Assembly: GCA_021798015.1 (NCBI GenBank)
Contig: JAJZYP010000014.1
Coordinates: forward strand, 1 to 32,633
Length of the DNA stretch: 32,633 bases
Direction of reading: 5' to 3'
Source of the DNA: a bacterium
GTDB lineage: Bacteria > SZUA-79 > Acidulodesulfobacterales > Acidulodesulfobacteraceae
Shown: piece after piece, positions 16,092 through 25,275 of the stretch
How the letters are laid out: each line of letters starts with the position of its first letter
Position numbering within the stretch: the first letter of the stretch is position 1
Notes under the pieces: model-generated
Told to the model about the DNA's origin: nothing
The model's database searches: none
What the model saw: only the letters and a program-made list of their open reading frames with translations
Translations under genes and position numbers: made by a program

Positions 16092-16943
16092 ATGCATTTA
16101 TTTGAATCTCAAGTAAAACCCCTCATATATAATGCTTTAAGCGAAGACATAAAGAGTGGAGATATTACGACGGATGCCATTACCCTCAAAAATGATCCTG
16201 AAATCCTATGCGATGTTACCGCAAAAGAAAATGGGGTTGTTTGCGGCTTGCAAATATTCTCAATGGTTTTTGATATAGTCTCTAAACATAACTATGAAAT
16301 AAATTTTTTGGTTCAAGAGGGTGATCCGATTTTAAAATCTCAAAAGGTGATACTTCTCAAAGCAAAGGCAAGCGTTATACTTTATGCGGAAAGAACAGCT
16401 CTCAATTTTATTCAACACTTATCCGGCATTGCAACAGTTGCAAACCTAGCCAGAAAAGAGCTTGAAGGACTTAAAACAAAAGTTTTAGACACAAGAAAAA
16501 CAATTCCCGGTTTAAGGCTATTACAAAAATATGCCGTTAAGGTGGGAGGCGCCGAAAACCACCGGTTCGATTTATCATCGGGGATATTAATAAAAGACAA
16601 TCATATTAAATTAGCAGGGGGCATAAAAAACGCTTTAAAGATGGTGAAGGATTACTATTCGGGATTCAATTTTAAAATAGAAGTAGAAACAACAACTATA
16701 GACGAGGTAAAAGAATGCCTTGAAGCCGGAACAGATATAATTATGCTTGACAATATGGACGCCTTGACAATGAAAAATGCCGTTAAATTGATAAATGGAA
16801 AGGCATTGGTAGAGGCTTCCGGAAATATAACCATAGATAAGTTAAGAAAAATAGCGCAAGATTCCGGGGTAGATTATATCTCTATGGGTTCACTGACTAA
16901 TTCTATTGTTCCTGCCGATTTTTCCTTGAATTTTATTATTTAG
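16092..16943 (+). CDS. nadC: Nicotinate-nucleotide pyrophosphorylase (carboxylating), NadC
   Basis: Quinolinate phosphoribosyltransferase that converts quinolinate and PRPP to nicotinate mononucleotide, CO2 and pyrophosphate in de novo NAD synthesis. Normal length of 283 residues. Diagnostic segments are DTRKTIPGLR with the active-site basic residues, the GGAENHRFDLSSGILIKDNHI region (read as the halves GGAENHRFDL and SSGILIKDNHI), and the C-terminal barrel strands IMLDNMD and VEASGNI. It lies between the pseudo-receiver gene and birA on the + strand. nadA and nadB are not in the window. The ribosome site is weak, which suggests translation coupled to the upstream gene. Confidence 0.96.
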   Translation: MHLFESQVKPLIYNALSEDIKSGDITTDAITLKNDPEILCDVTAKENGVVCGLQIFSMVFDIVSKHNYEINFLVQEGDPILKSQKVILLKAKASVILYAERTALNFIQHLSGIATVANLARKELEGLKTKVLDTRKTIPGLRLLQKYAVKVGGAENHRFDLSSGILIKDNHIKLAGGIKNALKMVKDYYSGFNFKIEVETTTIDEVKECLEAGTDIIMLDNMDALTMKNAVKLINGKALVEASGNITIDKLRKIAQDSGVDYISMGSLTNSIVPADFSLNFII

Positions 16944-17053
16944 TTAAATTTTAAATTAAAATAGTGTAAAATATAACTATGAAGTTAATGGTTAGTTGTA
17001 CTTTTTTATTAATTTATAAATAAATTTCCAAAAACTTGAAGGGGTTATTTAAA

Positions 17054-17902
17054 ATGGGTGAAGACGATTTGAAAAGTATGAAATTGAAAATCAGCGATGC
17101 TAATTATATCGACATTTTTGAAATTAAAAAAAATTTGAAGGGTCCTTTTATTGGTAAAAACATATATTATGAAGAAAAAGTGGATTCCACTAATACATTA
17201 GCAAGGGAACTTTCAGTTAAGGGGGTAAAGAACGGCAGCGTTGTGATATCGGACTATCAAGAAAAGGGAAGGGGAAGGAATGGAAAAGTTTGGACATCTC
17301 CTTGCGGCTGCAATATATATATGTCTATAATATTAAAACCTAAATTCAGCCCCGAAGTAGCTCAAGGAATGACAATTTTAGCCGCTGTTTCTGTTGCCGA
17401 CGCAATAGTAGAGGTTACCTCTTTAAAACCTCAAATTAAATGGCCAAATGACATCCTTATAGACTCGAAAAAGGTTTCAGGAATACTAACCGAAATGAGC
17501 ACGCAAAATATGATAATAGAGCATATTATTGTGGGTATCGGAATGAATGTTAACCTTGAAGAAAAAGATATAGAAGACGGCATAAAAGATATTGCCACAT
17601 CCCTTTTAATAGAATCAAAAAAAATAAACGGGTCAAGCATCCTTATAAATAGAAATAAACTTATTATTTCTATTCTCAACAAATTCGATAAATATTATGA
17701 AATGTTTTTATCCACCGGTTTATCATCCGTTCTCCAATATTATCAAAAATACTTTGGCATGATAGGCAAGGAAATAGAGATAAATATTAAAGATAGAAGG
17801 GTTAAAGGTCAGGTTGTCGGAATAGATTCAAAAGGAGCGCTCCTTTTGAAAACAGGTGAAAATGAACTCGAGAAGGTTGTTTCCGGCGAAATATACCTTT
17901 AA
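17054..17902 (+). CDS. birA: Biotin--[acetyl-CoA-carboxylase] ligase (BirA catalytic type)
   Basis: Joins biotin to the carrier-protein lysine of biotin-dependent carboxylases through biotinyl-AMP. The GRGRNGKVW adenylate-binding loop, STNTLAREL, KWPNDI and GIGMNVN motifs are all present, and a C-terminal SH3-like domain ends the protein. No DNA-binding helix-turn-helix precedes the catalytic domain (only ~40 residues), so this is the monofunctional class without operator binding. I choose the ATG at 17054 (282 residues) because GAAGGGG lies 9-10 nt upstream; a TTG at 17036 in the same frame lacks a ribosome site. coaX follows 29 bp downstream, a frequent birA-coaX pairing. Confidence 0.94.
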   Translation: MGEDDLKSMKLKISDANYIDIFEIKKNLKGPFIGKNIYYEEKVDSTNTLARELSVKGVKNGSVVISDYQEKGRGRNGKVWTSPCGCNIYMSIILKPKFSPEVAQGMTILAAVSVADAIVEVTSLKPQIKWPNDILIDSKKVSGILTEMSTQNMIIEHIIVGIGMNVNLEEKDIEDGIKDIATSLLIESKKINGSSILINRNKLIISILNKFDKYYEMFLSTGLSSVLQYYQKYFGMIGKEIEINIKDRRVKGQVVGIDSKGALLLKTGENELEKVVSGEIYL

Positions 17903-17927
17903 AATATCTTTTAAAACATCTTTAATA
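17893..17927 (+). repeat. Degenerate three-copy 12-bp repeat over the birA stop codon
   Basis: ATACCTTTAAA, ATATCTTTTAAA and ACATCTTTAATA follow each other (17893-17903, 17904-17915, 17916-17927). The birA stop TAA is in the first copy, and the rest fills the spacer before coaX, replacing any recognisable ribosome site there. Confidence 0.45.
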
Positions 17928-17931
17928 TGCT

Positions 17932-18759
17932 ATGCTATTAACATGCGATATTGGAAACTCATCTTCCGTTTTTGGAATATTCGATGAAAAAAGCAATATA
18001 GTTAAAACATTCAGGATAGATACATTCAAAATCTCTTCTTTAAATGATTTAAAAAAAATTTTATCTAAAAATTTTAATTTAAAAGATATACGGGGCGCTT
18101 GCATTTCCTCTGTCGTTCCTTCAATAGACCATGTTTATAAAGATTTTTTCAAAAAATTTAAGATTAATCCTTTATTTATTTCGTCAAAAATAAAATTAAA
18201 TATCCATATTTGCGCGGAAAACCCTGAACGATTAGGTTCTGATAGGATTGCAAACATAAGTTATGCCTATTTTATAAGTCAAAAATTTCAAATCGTCGTA
18301 GATTTAGGAACCGCTTTAACTATTGATGTGGTTGATGAAAAGGGAAACTTTTTAGGCGGGATTATTTTCCCCGGGTTACCCTCGCTTGCCGCCTGCCTTC
18401 ATCAATCAACCGAAAAACTTCCATCGGTAAATATTGTAAAAGTTGCAAAAGATACGACAAAACCACTAAAACTGATAGAGACAAATACCGAATTGTCTAT
18501 AACGTCAGGGATATATAACGGAACTATATTTTTAATTAAAGGATTTATCGAAAATATTTGTAATTATTATAATTGTGATATTAATGATTTGGACATTACT
18601 TTCACAGGAGGGCAGTCTTATCTGCTTTTTGAAAACATTAACCTCAAAGGAAAAAAAATCTTAGATGAATTTTTTACGCTTAAGGGCATTAAATACTTAT
18701 ATGATCTGAATCTGAACCATTTATTTTTTCATGTTCCTTCCTGCCACGACTTTAAGTAG
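17932..18759 (+). CDS. coaX: Type III pantothenate kinase CoaX
   Basis: First step of coenzyme A synthesis: ATP-dependent phosphorylation of pantothenate, by the CoaX enzyme unrelated to CoaA. The 275-residue protein has the ASKHA-fold phosphate loop CDIGNSS at the N-terminus, the [11 protein letters not shown] segment, the [12 protein letters not shown] motif and a GGIIFPGL stretch, all conserved in type III kinases. The start ATG has no clear ribosome site, so translation may depend on birA just upstream. The 3' end overlaps the convergent ahcY gene by 31 bp. Confidence 0.95.
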   Translation: MLLTCDIGNSSSVFGIFDEKSNIVKTFRIDTFKISSLNDLKKILSKNFNLKDIRGACISSVVPSIDHVYKDFFKKFKINPLFISSKIKLNIHICAENPERLGSDRIANISYAYFISQKFQIVVDLGTALTIDVVDEKGNFLGGIIFPGLPSLAACLHQSTEKLPSVNIVKVAKDTTKPLKLIETNTELSITSGIYNGTIFLIKGFIENICNYYNCDINDLDITFTGGQSYLLFENINLKGKKILDEFFTLKGIKYLYDLNLNHLFFHVPSCHDFK

Positions 18760-19979
18760 TTTATTTGCTCCTCTGTAAGTGTATCTATTTCAACCCCCAT
18801 TGACTTTAATTTTAAGGATGCGATCTTTTCATCTATTTCCTTTGGAACATTATAAACCCTGGGAGGCATAATCTCTCCTAAAACCGCAAACTCTGCCGAA
18901 AGAGCCTGTACGGAAAAACTCATATCCATAACACTTGCCGGATGTCCGTGAGCGCTCGCAAGATTAATAAGCCTGCCCTCGGCTAACAAATATATTCTTT
19001 TGCCGTCTTTAAGCCTGTATTCTTCGACAAAATCCTTTACCTTTTTTACCGACTTTGCCATTTTTTTAAGCTTATTTATATTGATTTCGACATCAAAATG
19101 ACCCGAATTTGAAACAATAGCGCCGTCTTTCATATTTTCAAAGTGTTCACTGTTTATAACATTTATATCGCCTGTAACGGTGCAAAAAATATCTCCGATT
19201 TTGGCGGCATCGGTGCCCTTCATAACTCTAAACCCATCCATTATAGCTTCTAAAGCCTTAACAGGGTCAATCTCTGTAACAATAACATTGGAGCCAATAC
19301 CTCTTGCCCGTAATGCAAGCCCTTTTCCACACCAGCCATAACCCATTACTACGAAATTTTTACCGGCAAGCAGCATATCGGTCGCCCTGATAATACCGTC
19401 TATGGTTGATTGACCTGTTCCGTATCTGTTATCAAAAAGATGTTTGGCATCGGCATCGTTTACCGCTATAACGGGTATTTTAAGTTCTCCTGCGGCTTCC
19501 ATAGAACGAAGTCTTATTACGCCAGTGGTTGTTTCTTCCATTGAGGCTTTTATATTTTTAATTAATTTTTTATACTTTTTATGTATAACGGATATAAGGT
19601 CCGCTCCATCATCAAGAGTAACATTCGGTTTAGCGCCTAAGACGCTGTCTATGTGTTCGTAGTAAGTTTTTGAATCCTCCCCTTTAATTGCGTAAATATC
19701 TATGTCGAAATCTTTAACTAAAGAGGCTGCAACATCGTCCTGAGTCGAAAGAGGATTAGAAGCGCATAAATAAACATTGGCGCCGCCGGCCTTTAATGTT
19801 CTGGCAAGATTAGCCGTTTCCGCCGTAACATGAAGGCATAACCCCATATTTAAACCCTTAAACGGCTTTTTTTCGGCGAACTGTTCTTTTATCAACGACA
19901 AAACAGGCATATCTTGTTCCGCCCATAAGATTCTCTCTTTACCCTGTTTTGCAAGCTTAATATCCTTTATATCCGCCAT
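18729..19979 (-). CDS. ahcY: Adenosylhomocysteinase (S-adenosyl-L-homocysteine hydrolase)
   Basis: NAD-dependent hydrolysis of SAH to adenosine and homocysteine, which removes the inhibitor left by methyltransferases. The 416-residue protein shows the catalytic region ([13 protein letters not shown]) and the NAD-binding Rossmann loop [10 protein letters not shown]. It ends [16 protein letters not shown] and so lacks the longer tail ending KPDHYRY that contributes to the neighbouring NAD site in eukaryotic and most proteobacterial enzymes. This is the short form known from archaea and Thermotoga. Strong ribosome site (AAGGAG). It follows metK on the same strand (66-bp gap), making a SAM-cycle operon. 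It overlaps coaX tail to tail. Confidence 0.96.
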   Translation of the reverse strand: MADIKDIKLAKQGKERILWAEQDMPVLSLIKEQFAEKKPFKGLNMGLCLHVTAETANLARTLKAGGANVYLCASNPLSTQDDVAASLVKDFDIDIYAIKGEDSKTYYEHIDSVLGAKPNVTLDDGADLISVIHKKYKKLIKNIKASMEETTTGVIRLRSMEAAGELKIPVIAVNDADAKHLFDNRYGTGQSTIDGIIRATDMLLAGKNFVVMGYGWCGKGLALRARGIGSNVIVTEIDPVKALEAIMDGFRVMKGTDAAKIGDIFCTVTGDINVINSEHFENMKDGAIVSNSGHFDVEININKLKKMAKSVKKVKDFVEEYRLKDGKRIYLLAEGRLINLASAHGHPASVMDMSFSVQALSAEFAVLGEIMPPRVYNVPKEIDEKIASLKLKSMGVEIDTLTEEQINYLKSWQEGT

Positions 19980-20045
19980 CTTGTCTCCTTTTATATTTTT
20001 ATATCTTTTAAAGTCTTTTTATTTGAATTTTCATTTACAAAATTT

Positions 20046-21239
20046 TTAAACGAAAGCCTTAACCTTGCTTAAATTAAGAGCCTCTTCTTTAAGCTCTTTA
20101 ACTTTAACAAGCTTTTCCCAAATAAAATCATCGTCCGGCCTGCCAAAATGACCATAGTTAGATGTCTTGGCAAAAATAGGCCTTAAAAGGTTAAGCGTTT
20201 TTACTATATTATACGGCCTTAAGTCAAACACATTACACGCGGCATTAGAAATAACTTCATCGCTATATATCCCTGTACCAAAAGTATTTGCCATAACTGA
20301 AATAGGCTCGGCTATACCTATCGCATAGGCGACTTGAACCTCGCACTTTTCCGCAAGCCCGCTTGCAACAACATTTTTAGCGATAAACCTTGCCATATAC
20401 GACCCGCTTCTATCAACCTTGGATGGGTCCTTCCCCGAAAAAGCTCCACCGCCGTGCCTTCCCATTCCTCCATAAGTGTCGACGATAATTTTTCTTCCTG
20501 TAAGTCCCGTATCGCCATGCGGCCCGCCAATAACAAAACGGCCTGTGGGATTTATATAAAACTTTGTATCATTATCTAAAAGCTCCGCCGGCAGCACTTT
20601 TTTAATCACCTCTTCTATAACGGCGTCCTTAAGCCTTTCCTGAGAAACCGATTCGGCGTGCTGGGTTGAAAGAACGACGGAGGCAATTTTAGAAACTTCA
20701 TTATTTTCGTATTTAACGGATACCTGAGTCTTTCCGTCAGGTCTTATAAAATCTAAAACCTTGTTTTTTCTAACATCGGCGAGTCTTTTAGAAAGTTTAT
20801 GGGCATAATAAATTGGGGCTGGCATAAAATCCTGGGTTTCAGATGTTGCGTAACCAAACATAAGTCCCTGATCTCCTGCCCCCTGGTCTTCTTCTTTAGC
20901 TCTTTCTACTCCCATTCTTATATCGGAAGATTGTCTGCCCACAGCCGTAATGATTCCGCAGCTTTTATAATCAAATCCCGTGGAAGAATCATCATAGCCT
21001 ATTTCTTTTATTACGCTTCTGATTAAATCTTGATAGTTTACAACACCGTTTGATGTAACCTCCCCTGCAATTGCAACAAGACCTGTTGTAACCATCGTTT
21101 CCAGCGCAACTTTTGAATACTTATCCTGTTTTATAAAAGCATCAAGTATTGAATCCGATATTTTATCGCAAATTTTATCCGGGTGACCTTCTGTCACAGA
21201 TTCGGATGTAAAAATAAAACTTCCATTTTTAAAGTTCAT
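20046..21239 (-). CDS. metK: S-adenosylmethionine synthetase
   Basis: Makes SAM from methionine and ATP. All family signatures are visible: EGHPDKICD near the N-terminus, the flexible-loop region [25 protein letters not shown] and [16 protein letters not shown]. Start chosen at the ATG at 21237-21239 (397 residues) because AAGGAAGG lies just upstream; a GTG at 21248 would fall inside that ribosome site. It leads the metK-ahcY unit behind a near-consensus sigma-70 promoter. No SAM or SAH riboswitch can be drawn in the short (~75 nt) leader. Confidence 0.98.
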   Translation of the reverse strand: MNFKNGSFIFTSESVTEGHPDKICDKISDSILDAFIKQDKYSKVALETMVTTGLVAIAGEVTSNGVVNYQDLIRSVIKEIGYDDSSTGFDYKSCGIITAVGRQSSDIRMGVERAKEEDQGAGDQGLMFGYATSETQDFMPAPIYYAHKLSKRLADVRKNKVLDFIRPDGKTQVSVKYENNEVSKIASVVLSTQHAESVSQERLKDAVIEEVIKKVLPAELLDNDTKFYINPTGRFVIGGPHGDTGLTGRKIIVDTYGGMGRHGGGAFSGKDPSKVDRSGSYMARFIAKNVVASGLAEKCEVQVAYAIGIAEPISVMANTFGTGIYSDEVISNAACNVFDLRPYNIVKTLNLLRPIFAKTSNYGHFGRPDDDFIWEKLVKVKELKEEALNLSKVKAFV

Positions 21240-21316
21240 TTTATTCACCTTCCTTTAAAAATTAATAGTCTCCTTAGTAAAATCATTCTTTAACCTTTTT
21301 CTAAAAAGATGTTATT

Positions 21317-21345
21317 ATAATATAATAACTGCTAAGCGGTGTCAA
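21317..21345 (-). promoter_or_regulatory. Sigma-70 promoter of metK-ahcY
   Basis: On the - strand a perfect TTGACA (21340-21345), an exact 17-nt spacer and TATTAT (21317-21322, 5/6). It sits in the 121-bp gap just after the rapZ stop codon and gives metK-ahcY its own start, separate from the long operon upstream. Confidence 0.85.
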
Positions 21346-21360
21346 TTCAAAAGTTTGTTG

Positions 21361-22236
21361 TTATTTATTAACATCCCTATGGTAGTATGATATGCCATAT
21401 TCATCATTTATATTACCTAATCTGTTTTTAATCTCCTCGGCAATAACGACAGACCTATGAACCCCGCCGGTACAACCTATCGCAACCGTAAAGTAAGATT
21501 TGTTTTCTTTCCTGTAAAGAGGAATACTAAAAGTTAAAAAATCTGTTATATATTCTATAAATTTATTTGCCTCATTAAAAGACAGCACATATTCCCTGAC
21601 TTCCCTGTTAAAACCGGTAAGGTCTTTTAATGATGGAACAAAAAAAGGATTTGAAATAAATCTTGCATCAAAAATTGTATCCGCTTCCAATGGCAAGCCG
21701 TATTTAAAACCAAAAGACAATATCTTTACCGCAAATGTAGAGTTATATATTATATCCCCTATATGAGGCAATAAAATACTCTCTAAATCGTGAATATTGA
21801 CGTCTGTCGTATCTAAAACCACGTCGGCATGAAGTTTTATATTGTTAAGCAGGTATCGTTCTTTTTTAATTGCGATATTAATATCGTCTGCGGCTAACGG
21901 GTGTTTTCTCCTTGTTTCGGAATATCTTTTTATAACAACTTCATCCCTTGCTTCAAAAAATATGTATTTAAAAAATGAGGATTTTAATCTTAAAAATTTA
22001 ACATAATCTTCGAATTCATTTAAAAAACTTTTTTCTCTTATATCGACAATAAATAGTATATTTATTAATTTTGCCGATAAACCTAATTCAAAAAATTTTG
22101 GAAGAAGCATCATCGGCATATTATCAACGCAAAAAAAGCCTCTATCCTCGAGTATTTTTAATGCGGACGATTTTCCTGAACCTGAAATCCCGCTAATTAA
22201 AAGAATATTTGGCTTGAATGCTTCATTTTCTTCCAT
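21361..22236 (-). CDS. rapZ: RNase adapter / nucleotide-binding protein RapZ (YvcJ family)
   Basis: P-loop NTPase family; in E. coli RapZ senses glucosamine-6-phosphate and steers small-RNA decay of GlmY/GlmZ, thereby controlling cell-wall and LPS precursor supply. The N-terminus has Walker A GISGSGKSS followed by the CVDNMP segment; the C-terminus has the hallmark GCTGGVHRSVV. Start chosen at ATG 22234-22236 (291 residues, the family length), 4 nt after the hpf stop. A GTG at 22281 would extend it by 15 residues into hpf. Last gene of the long rpoN operon. Whether it acts on RNA here is not known. Confidence 0.93.
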   Translation of the reverse strand: MEENEAFKPNILLISGISGSGKSSALKILEDRGFFCVDNMPMMLLPKFFELGLSAKLINILFIVDIREKSFLNEFEDYVKFLRLKSSFFKYIFFEARDEVVIKRYSETRRKHPLAADDINIAIKKERYLLNNIKLHADVVLDTTDVNIHDLESILLPHIGDIIYNSTFAVKILSFGFKYGLPLEADTIFDARFISNPFFVPSLKDLTGFNREVREYVLSFNEANKFIEYITDFLTFSIPLYRKENKSYFTVAIGCTGGVHRSVVIAEEIKNRLGNINDEYGISYYHRDVNK

Positions 22237-22240
22237 ATCA

Positions 22241-22765
22241 TCATAAATCCGGCGCAATAAGTGAAAAACTCCCGTCTTCACCTTTAAAAATAAAAGATAT
22301 TTTTGAAGATATTTTATCTTTAAAAATTATAAAATCTTTGTTTCTTTTTTTAAGCTTTTGCACCGCTTCCTCTATACTAAGAGGGCGTTTTTCGTAATCT
22401 TCTTTTATTTCTACATCAGGAAGATTTTCCTCCTCCAATATTTCGGTAAGGCCTTTATCCTCATAATCCTTTCTTCTATTCTTTTCTTTATGTTTTTTAA
22501 TCTGAGACTCAACCTTTTTCATCAGTAAATCGATAGCGCTATAAATATCGGAAGATTTCTCCTCGGCGTTAATATCTAAATTCTTAGCCGATAATTTAAT
22601 CTGAGCAACACCGGACTCCTTATGTTCAACTCGTTCCATACTAAGAGTTATATAAGCCTCCATAATATTATTCAAATACTTTTCGAGTTTTAAGACCTTT
22701 GATTCGGCATATTGTCTTATAGCATCGCTTGAACCGATATGTTTAAATGTAACCACTATGTTCAT
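22241..22765 (-). CDS. hpf: Ribosome hibernation promoting factor, long form
   Basis: Binds the small ribosomal subunit in slow growth. The N-terminal S30AE domain (~1-100) is followed by a charged linker and a C-terminal domain of ~55 residues (RPLSIEEAVQKL to FSLIAPD). That C-terminal domain makes this the long HPF type, which pairs two 70S ribosomes into 100S dimers. Start chosen at the ATG at 22763-22765 (174 residues): the AAGGAG ribosome site directly abuts an earlier ATG at 22774 but lies 9 nt from this one. It sits between rpoN and rapZ, as in many proteobacteria. Confidence 0.94.
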   Translation of the reverse strand: MNIVVTFKHIGSSDAIRQYAESKVLKLEKYLNNIMEAYITLSMERVEHKESGVAQIKLSAKNLDINAEEKSSDIYSAIDLLMKKVESQIKKHKEKNRRKDYEDKGLTEILEEENLPDVEIKEDYEKRPLSIEEAVQKLKKRNKDFIIFKDKISSKISFIFKGEDGSFSLIAPDL

Positions 22766-22796
22766 TTGCGTCATCTCCTTGATTAATTTATTGTAT

Positions 22797-24386
22797 TTAT
22801 TTAATGATTTTAATTAACTTGTTCCTTTGGTTCGACGGCGGTATATTCATAATTTCCCTGTATTTGGCTATTGTCCTGCGAGCGATAATTATTCCGTCCT
22901 TTTTCAGCAAATCCGTTATTTCATTATCATGATAAACCCTCCTTGTAATATTTTCCATGGCTATAATCTTTTTTATCCTTGCCATGACATTTTCCGATGA
23001 TGAATCCCCGTAAGACACGCCGGAAAAAAAACTCTTAAGTTCGAAAACTCCCAAATGCGTGCTTAGATATTTATTGGATGTTGCTCTTGATACCGTTGAT
23101 TCATGAATATTCAACTCGGAAGCAATATCTTTCAATATCAAGGGCTTTAAGTTTCCTATTCCGTTATCGAAATAATCTTTTTGCCTATCGACTATTAACT
23201 CGGCTATTTTTAGAATAGTTTCCTTCCTGGTATTGATACTTTTAATTAACCACAATGCCGATTTAAATCTCTCTTCGACATAATCTTTCATCTCGGGACC
23301 AGAGACTATTTCTCCGTTAAGCACCTTTTTGTAGTAAGAACTAATTTTAATCTGCGGAATATAATTATCGTCCATAAAAACAACATATTTTCCTTTAATT
23401 TTTTTTAAGTATAAATCAGGCACTATGAACCTTGTCTCTGCCTGACCAAAATTGCCCGCAGGTCTCGGATTTAAACTTTTAAGCCTTTCAATGCAGTCCA
23501 ATATGCATTTAGTATTCTTTCCCGTTTCTTTAGAAATCTTCTGATAATTTTTATTTGCGACATCCTTTAAATAATTTTTGATTATAATTTTAAGCAAATC
23601 ATCGCCTTCAAAATAATAATCGGCCTGAATCAATAAGCTGGATATAGTACCCTCAGCCGCTAAACCCACAGGTTCAAGCCTGCCTATCTTATTTAAGGTG
23701 ATATCTATAAATTTATCGATATTGGTATTCTCGTTGTCCTTTTTTTTAATTAATATATTATTGCGGGTTACATAATCCGCAAGCTCTTGTCTTGAAATAG
23801 CCAGAAAGCCGTTTGAATCTAAGTTTCCTGCGATATACTCCGAAAGTTTAATCTCTTGAAAAGAAAAATCGCCGGTCATTACCTGTTCCATTATAGATTC
23901 ATATAAGGTCTTTCCTGTATAAAAACTATTTTCGATTATATAGTTCTTGTCGTGATACTTATAGTCGCCGCTGTTACCCTTAGATAAATCAAGAAGCTGC
24001 TCGTCATAATTTACCAAATATTGCGCCATTTCCTTGATTGCGGATGAGCTTTGCCTAGCTTCGCTGTCGTAAAACGATGAATTATCTAAATCTGCATCCC
24101 TTTCAAGAATTATAGGGCGTTCGCCTGATTCTGCATCATTGTTTGATTTTATATTGTCGTCTTTTACCAAATTTTTAATATTTTCAAGTAGCGCCTCTTT
24201 TTTGACTTCCTCCATGAAAACGGCAGAATCGATATCAATAATAGGATTTTCCGATATTTCCTGCTTTATCATATCGGCAAGTTCAATATTGTTTAACGCC
24301 AACATTTTTATCGCAAGCTGAAGACGCGGGGTCATAACCAATTGCTGCGTTAATTTCAAATTTTGTCTTAATTCTATATTGCCCAT
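22797..24386 (-). CDS. rpoN: RNA polymerase sigma-54 factor RpoN
   Basis: Alternative sigma factor for -24/-12 promoters, dependent on AAA+ activators such as NtrX. Region I is the Gln/Leu-rich start (NLKLTQQLVMTPRLQLAIKM), followed by an acidic stretch (~50-120), the core-binding domain, a helix-turn-helix (IASELNIHESTVSRATSNKY) and the RpoN box ARRTIAKYRE at residues 502-511. I start it at ATG 24384-24386 (529 residues), where homologous sequence begins; the frame stays open for 37 more codons upstream that look unrelated. The ribosome site (AAGGA, ~16 nt away) is poorly spaced, so a TTG 12 nt upstream is an alternative start. It follows lptB, as in E. coli. Confidence 0.95.
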   Translation of the reverse strand: MGNIELRQNLKLTQQLVMTPRLQLAIKMLALNNIELADMIKQEISENPIIDIDSAVFMEEVKKEALLENIKNLVKDDNIKSNNDAESGERPIILERDADLDNSSFYDSEARQSSSAIKEMAQYLVNYDEQLLDLSKGNSGDYKYHDKNYIIENSFYTGKTLYESIMEQVMTGDFSFQEIKLSEYIAGNLDSNGFLAISRQELADYVTRNNILIKKKDNENTNIDKFIDITLNKIGRLEPVGLAAEGTISSLLIQADYYFEGDDLLKIIIKNYLKDVANKNYQKISKETGKNTKCILDCIERLKSLNPRPAGNFGQAETRFIVPDLYLKKIKGKYVVFMDDNYIPQIKISSYYKKVLNGEIVSGPEMKDYVEERFKSALWLIKSINTRKETILKIAELIVDRQKDYFDNGIGNLKPLILKDIASELNIHESTVSRATSNKYLSTHLGVFELKSFFSGVSYGDSSSENVMARIKKIIAMENITRRVYHDNEITDLLKKDGIIIARRTIAKYREIMNIPPSNQRNKLIKIIK

Positions 24387-24424
24387 ATTTAAACTCAAAT
24401 CATCCTTAAAATTAAAATAAAGAT

Positions 24425-24447
24425 ACCTTTTTGCCCGCCGCAAAGGT
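24425..24447 (-). other. Possible hairpin in the lptB-rpoN gap
   Basis: ACCTTT and AAAGGT arms (with a GC/GC pair and a two-base bulge) enclose a GC-rich loop in the 166-bp gap between lptB and rpoN. On the - strand it is followed by a moderately T-rich stretch, so partial termination before rpoN is possible, but the T-run is interrupted. Confidence 0.3.
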
Positions 24448-24552
24448 CTACGGGTTGACTGGCTATAAATCCCTTTACATATTATATTATATATCATTAT
24501 GTAGAATTATAAAACAGATAATCGGAATTTTGGATACAATATGAATTATTAT

Positions 24553-25275
24553 TCAGATGTCTATGTTAAATTTCTCTCCAAGGAAAAATCTCTTAACAAC
24601 ACTGCTTGAAATAATATGGGAAGGCTCGCCGTTTTCTATAATTTTGCCGTCGTTGATTATGTAGGCGCTATCACATATTCTAAGGGCTTCCCTGACATTA
24701 TGATCAGTTATTAGTATGCCTATGGATTCATTTTTCAATTTGATAAGTATATCCTGCATATCCTCAACCGCGATTGGATCTATTCCCGAAAACGGTTCGT
24801 CAAGAAGAATAAATTTGGGAGAAAAAATCAGGGAGCGGGCGACCTCGACTCTTCTTCTTTCGCCGCCGGATAAACTCATAACCGAATATTTTCTAACCTT
24901 TTCAAGACCGAATTTTCCTATTAATTCATCGAGCCTTTTTTCTTTTTCCTTATCGGATATTTTTAATAATTCAAAAATGGCTAGTAAATTTTGTTCAGTT
25001 GTAAGTTTTCTAAAAACGGATGTTTCCTGAGGCAAATATCCTATGCCAAGCCTTGCTCTTTTATACATAGGCATCTTAGTAATATCGACATCTTCTAAAA
25101 ATATGGAACCGCTGTCAGGTTTTAACATCCCTGAAATCATATTGAATGTTGTAGTTTTGCCTGCGCCGTTTGGGCCCAAAAGGCCTGTAATTTCCCCTGT
25201 TTTTATCTCTAAGGTAACATTATCTACCACAACTCTTTTTTTAAACCTTTTTACTAAATTGACGGTTTTAATCAT
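24553..25275 (-). CDS. lptB: LPS export ABC transporter ATPase LptB
   Basis: Cytosolic ATPase that powers LPS extraction by LptF/LptG. Textbook ABC motifs in 240 residues: Walker A GPNGAGKTTTF, Q-loop in LPQETSVFRKLT, signature LSGGERRRVEVARSL, Walker B FILLDEPFSGIDP and the switch histidine in ITDHNVRE. The SVFRKLT segment after the Q-loop is characteristic of LptB rather than other ABC ATPases. Its ATG overlaps the lptA stop (ATGA), so the two are translationally coupled. Confidence 0.97.
   Translation of the reverse strand: MIKTVNLVKRFKKRVVVDNVTLEIKTGEITGLLGPNGAGKTTTFNMISGMLKPDSGSIFLEDVDITKMPMYKRARLGIGYLPQETSVFRKLTTEQNLLAIFELLKISDKEKEKRLDELIGKFGLEKVRKYSVMSLSGGERRRVEVARSLIFSPKFILLDEPFSGIDPIAVEDMQDILIKLKNESIGILITDHNVREALRICDSAYIINDGKIIENGEPSHIISSSVVKRFFLGEKFNIDI

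Noticed and set aside
17036-17053. TTG start for birA giving six extra residues
   Set aside because: The GAAGGGG ribosome site lies between this TTG and the ATG at 17054, so it serves the ATG.
21249-21316. SAM or SAH riboswitch before metK
   Set aside because: The leader between the predicted start and the ATG is only about 75 nt, A/T-rich, with no multi-stem layout or terminator.
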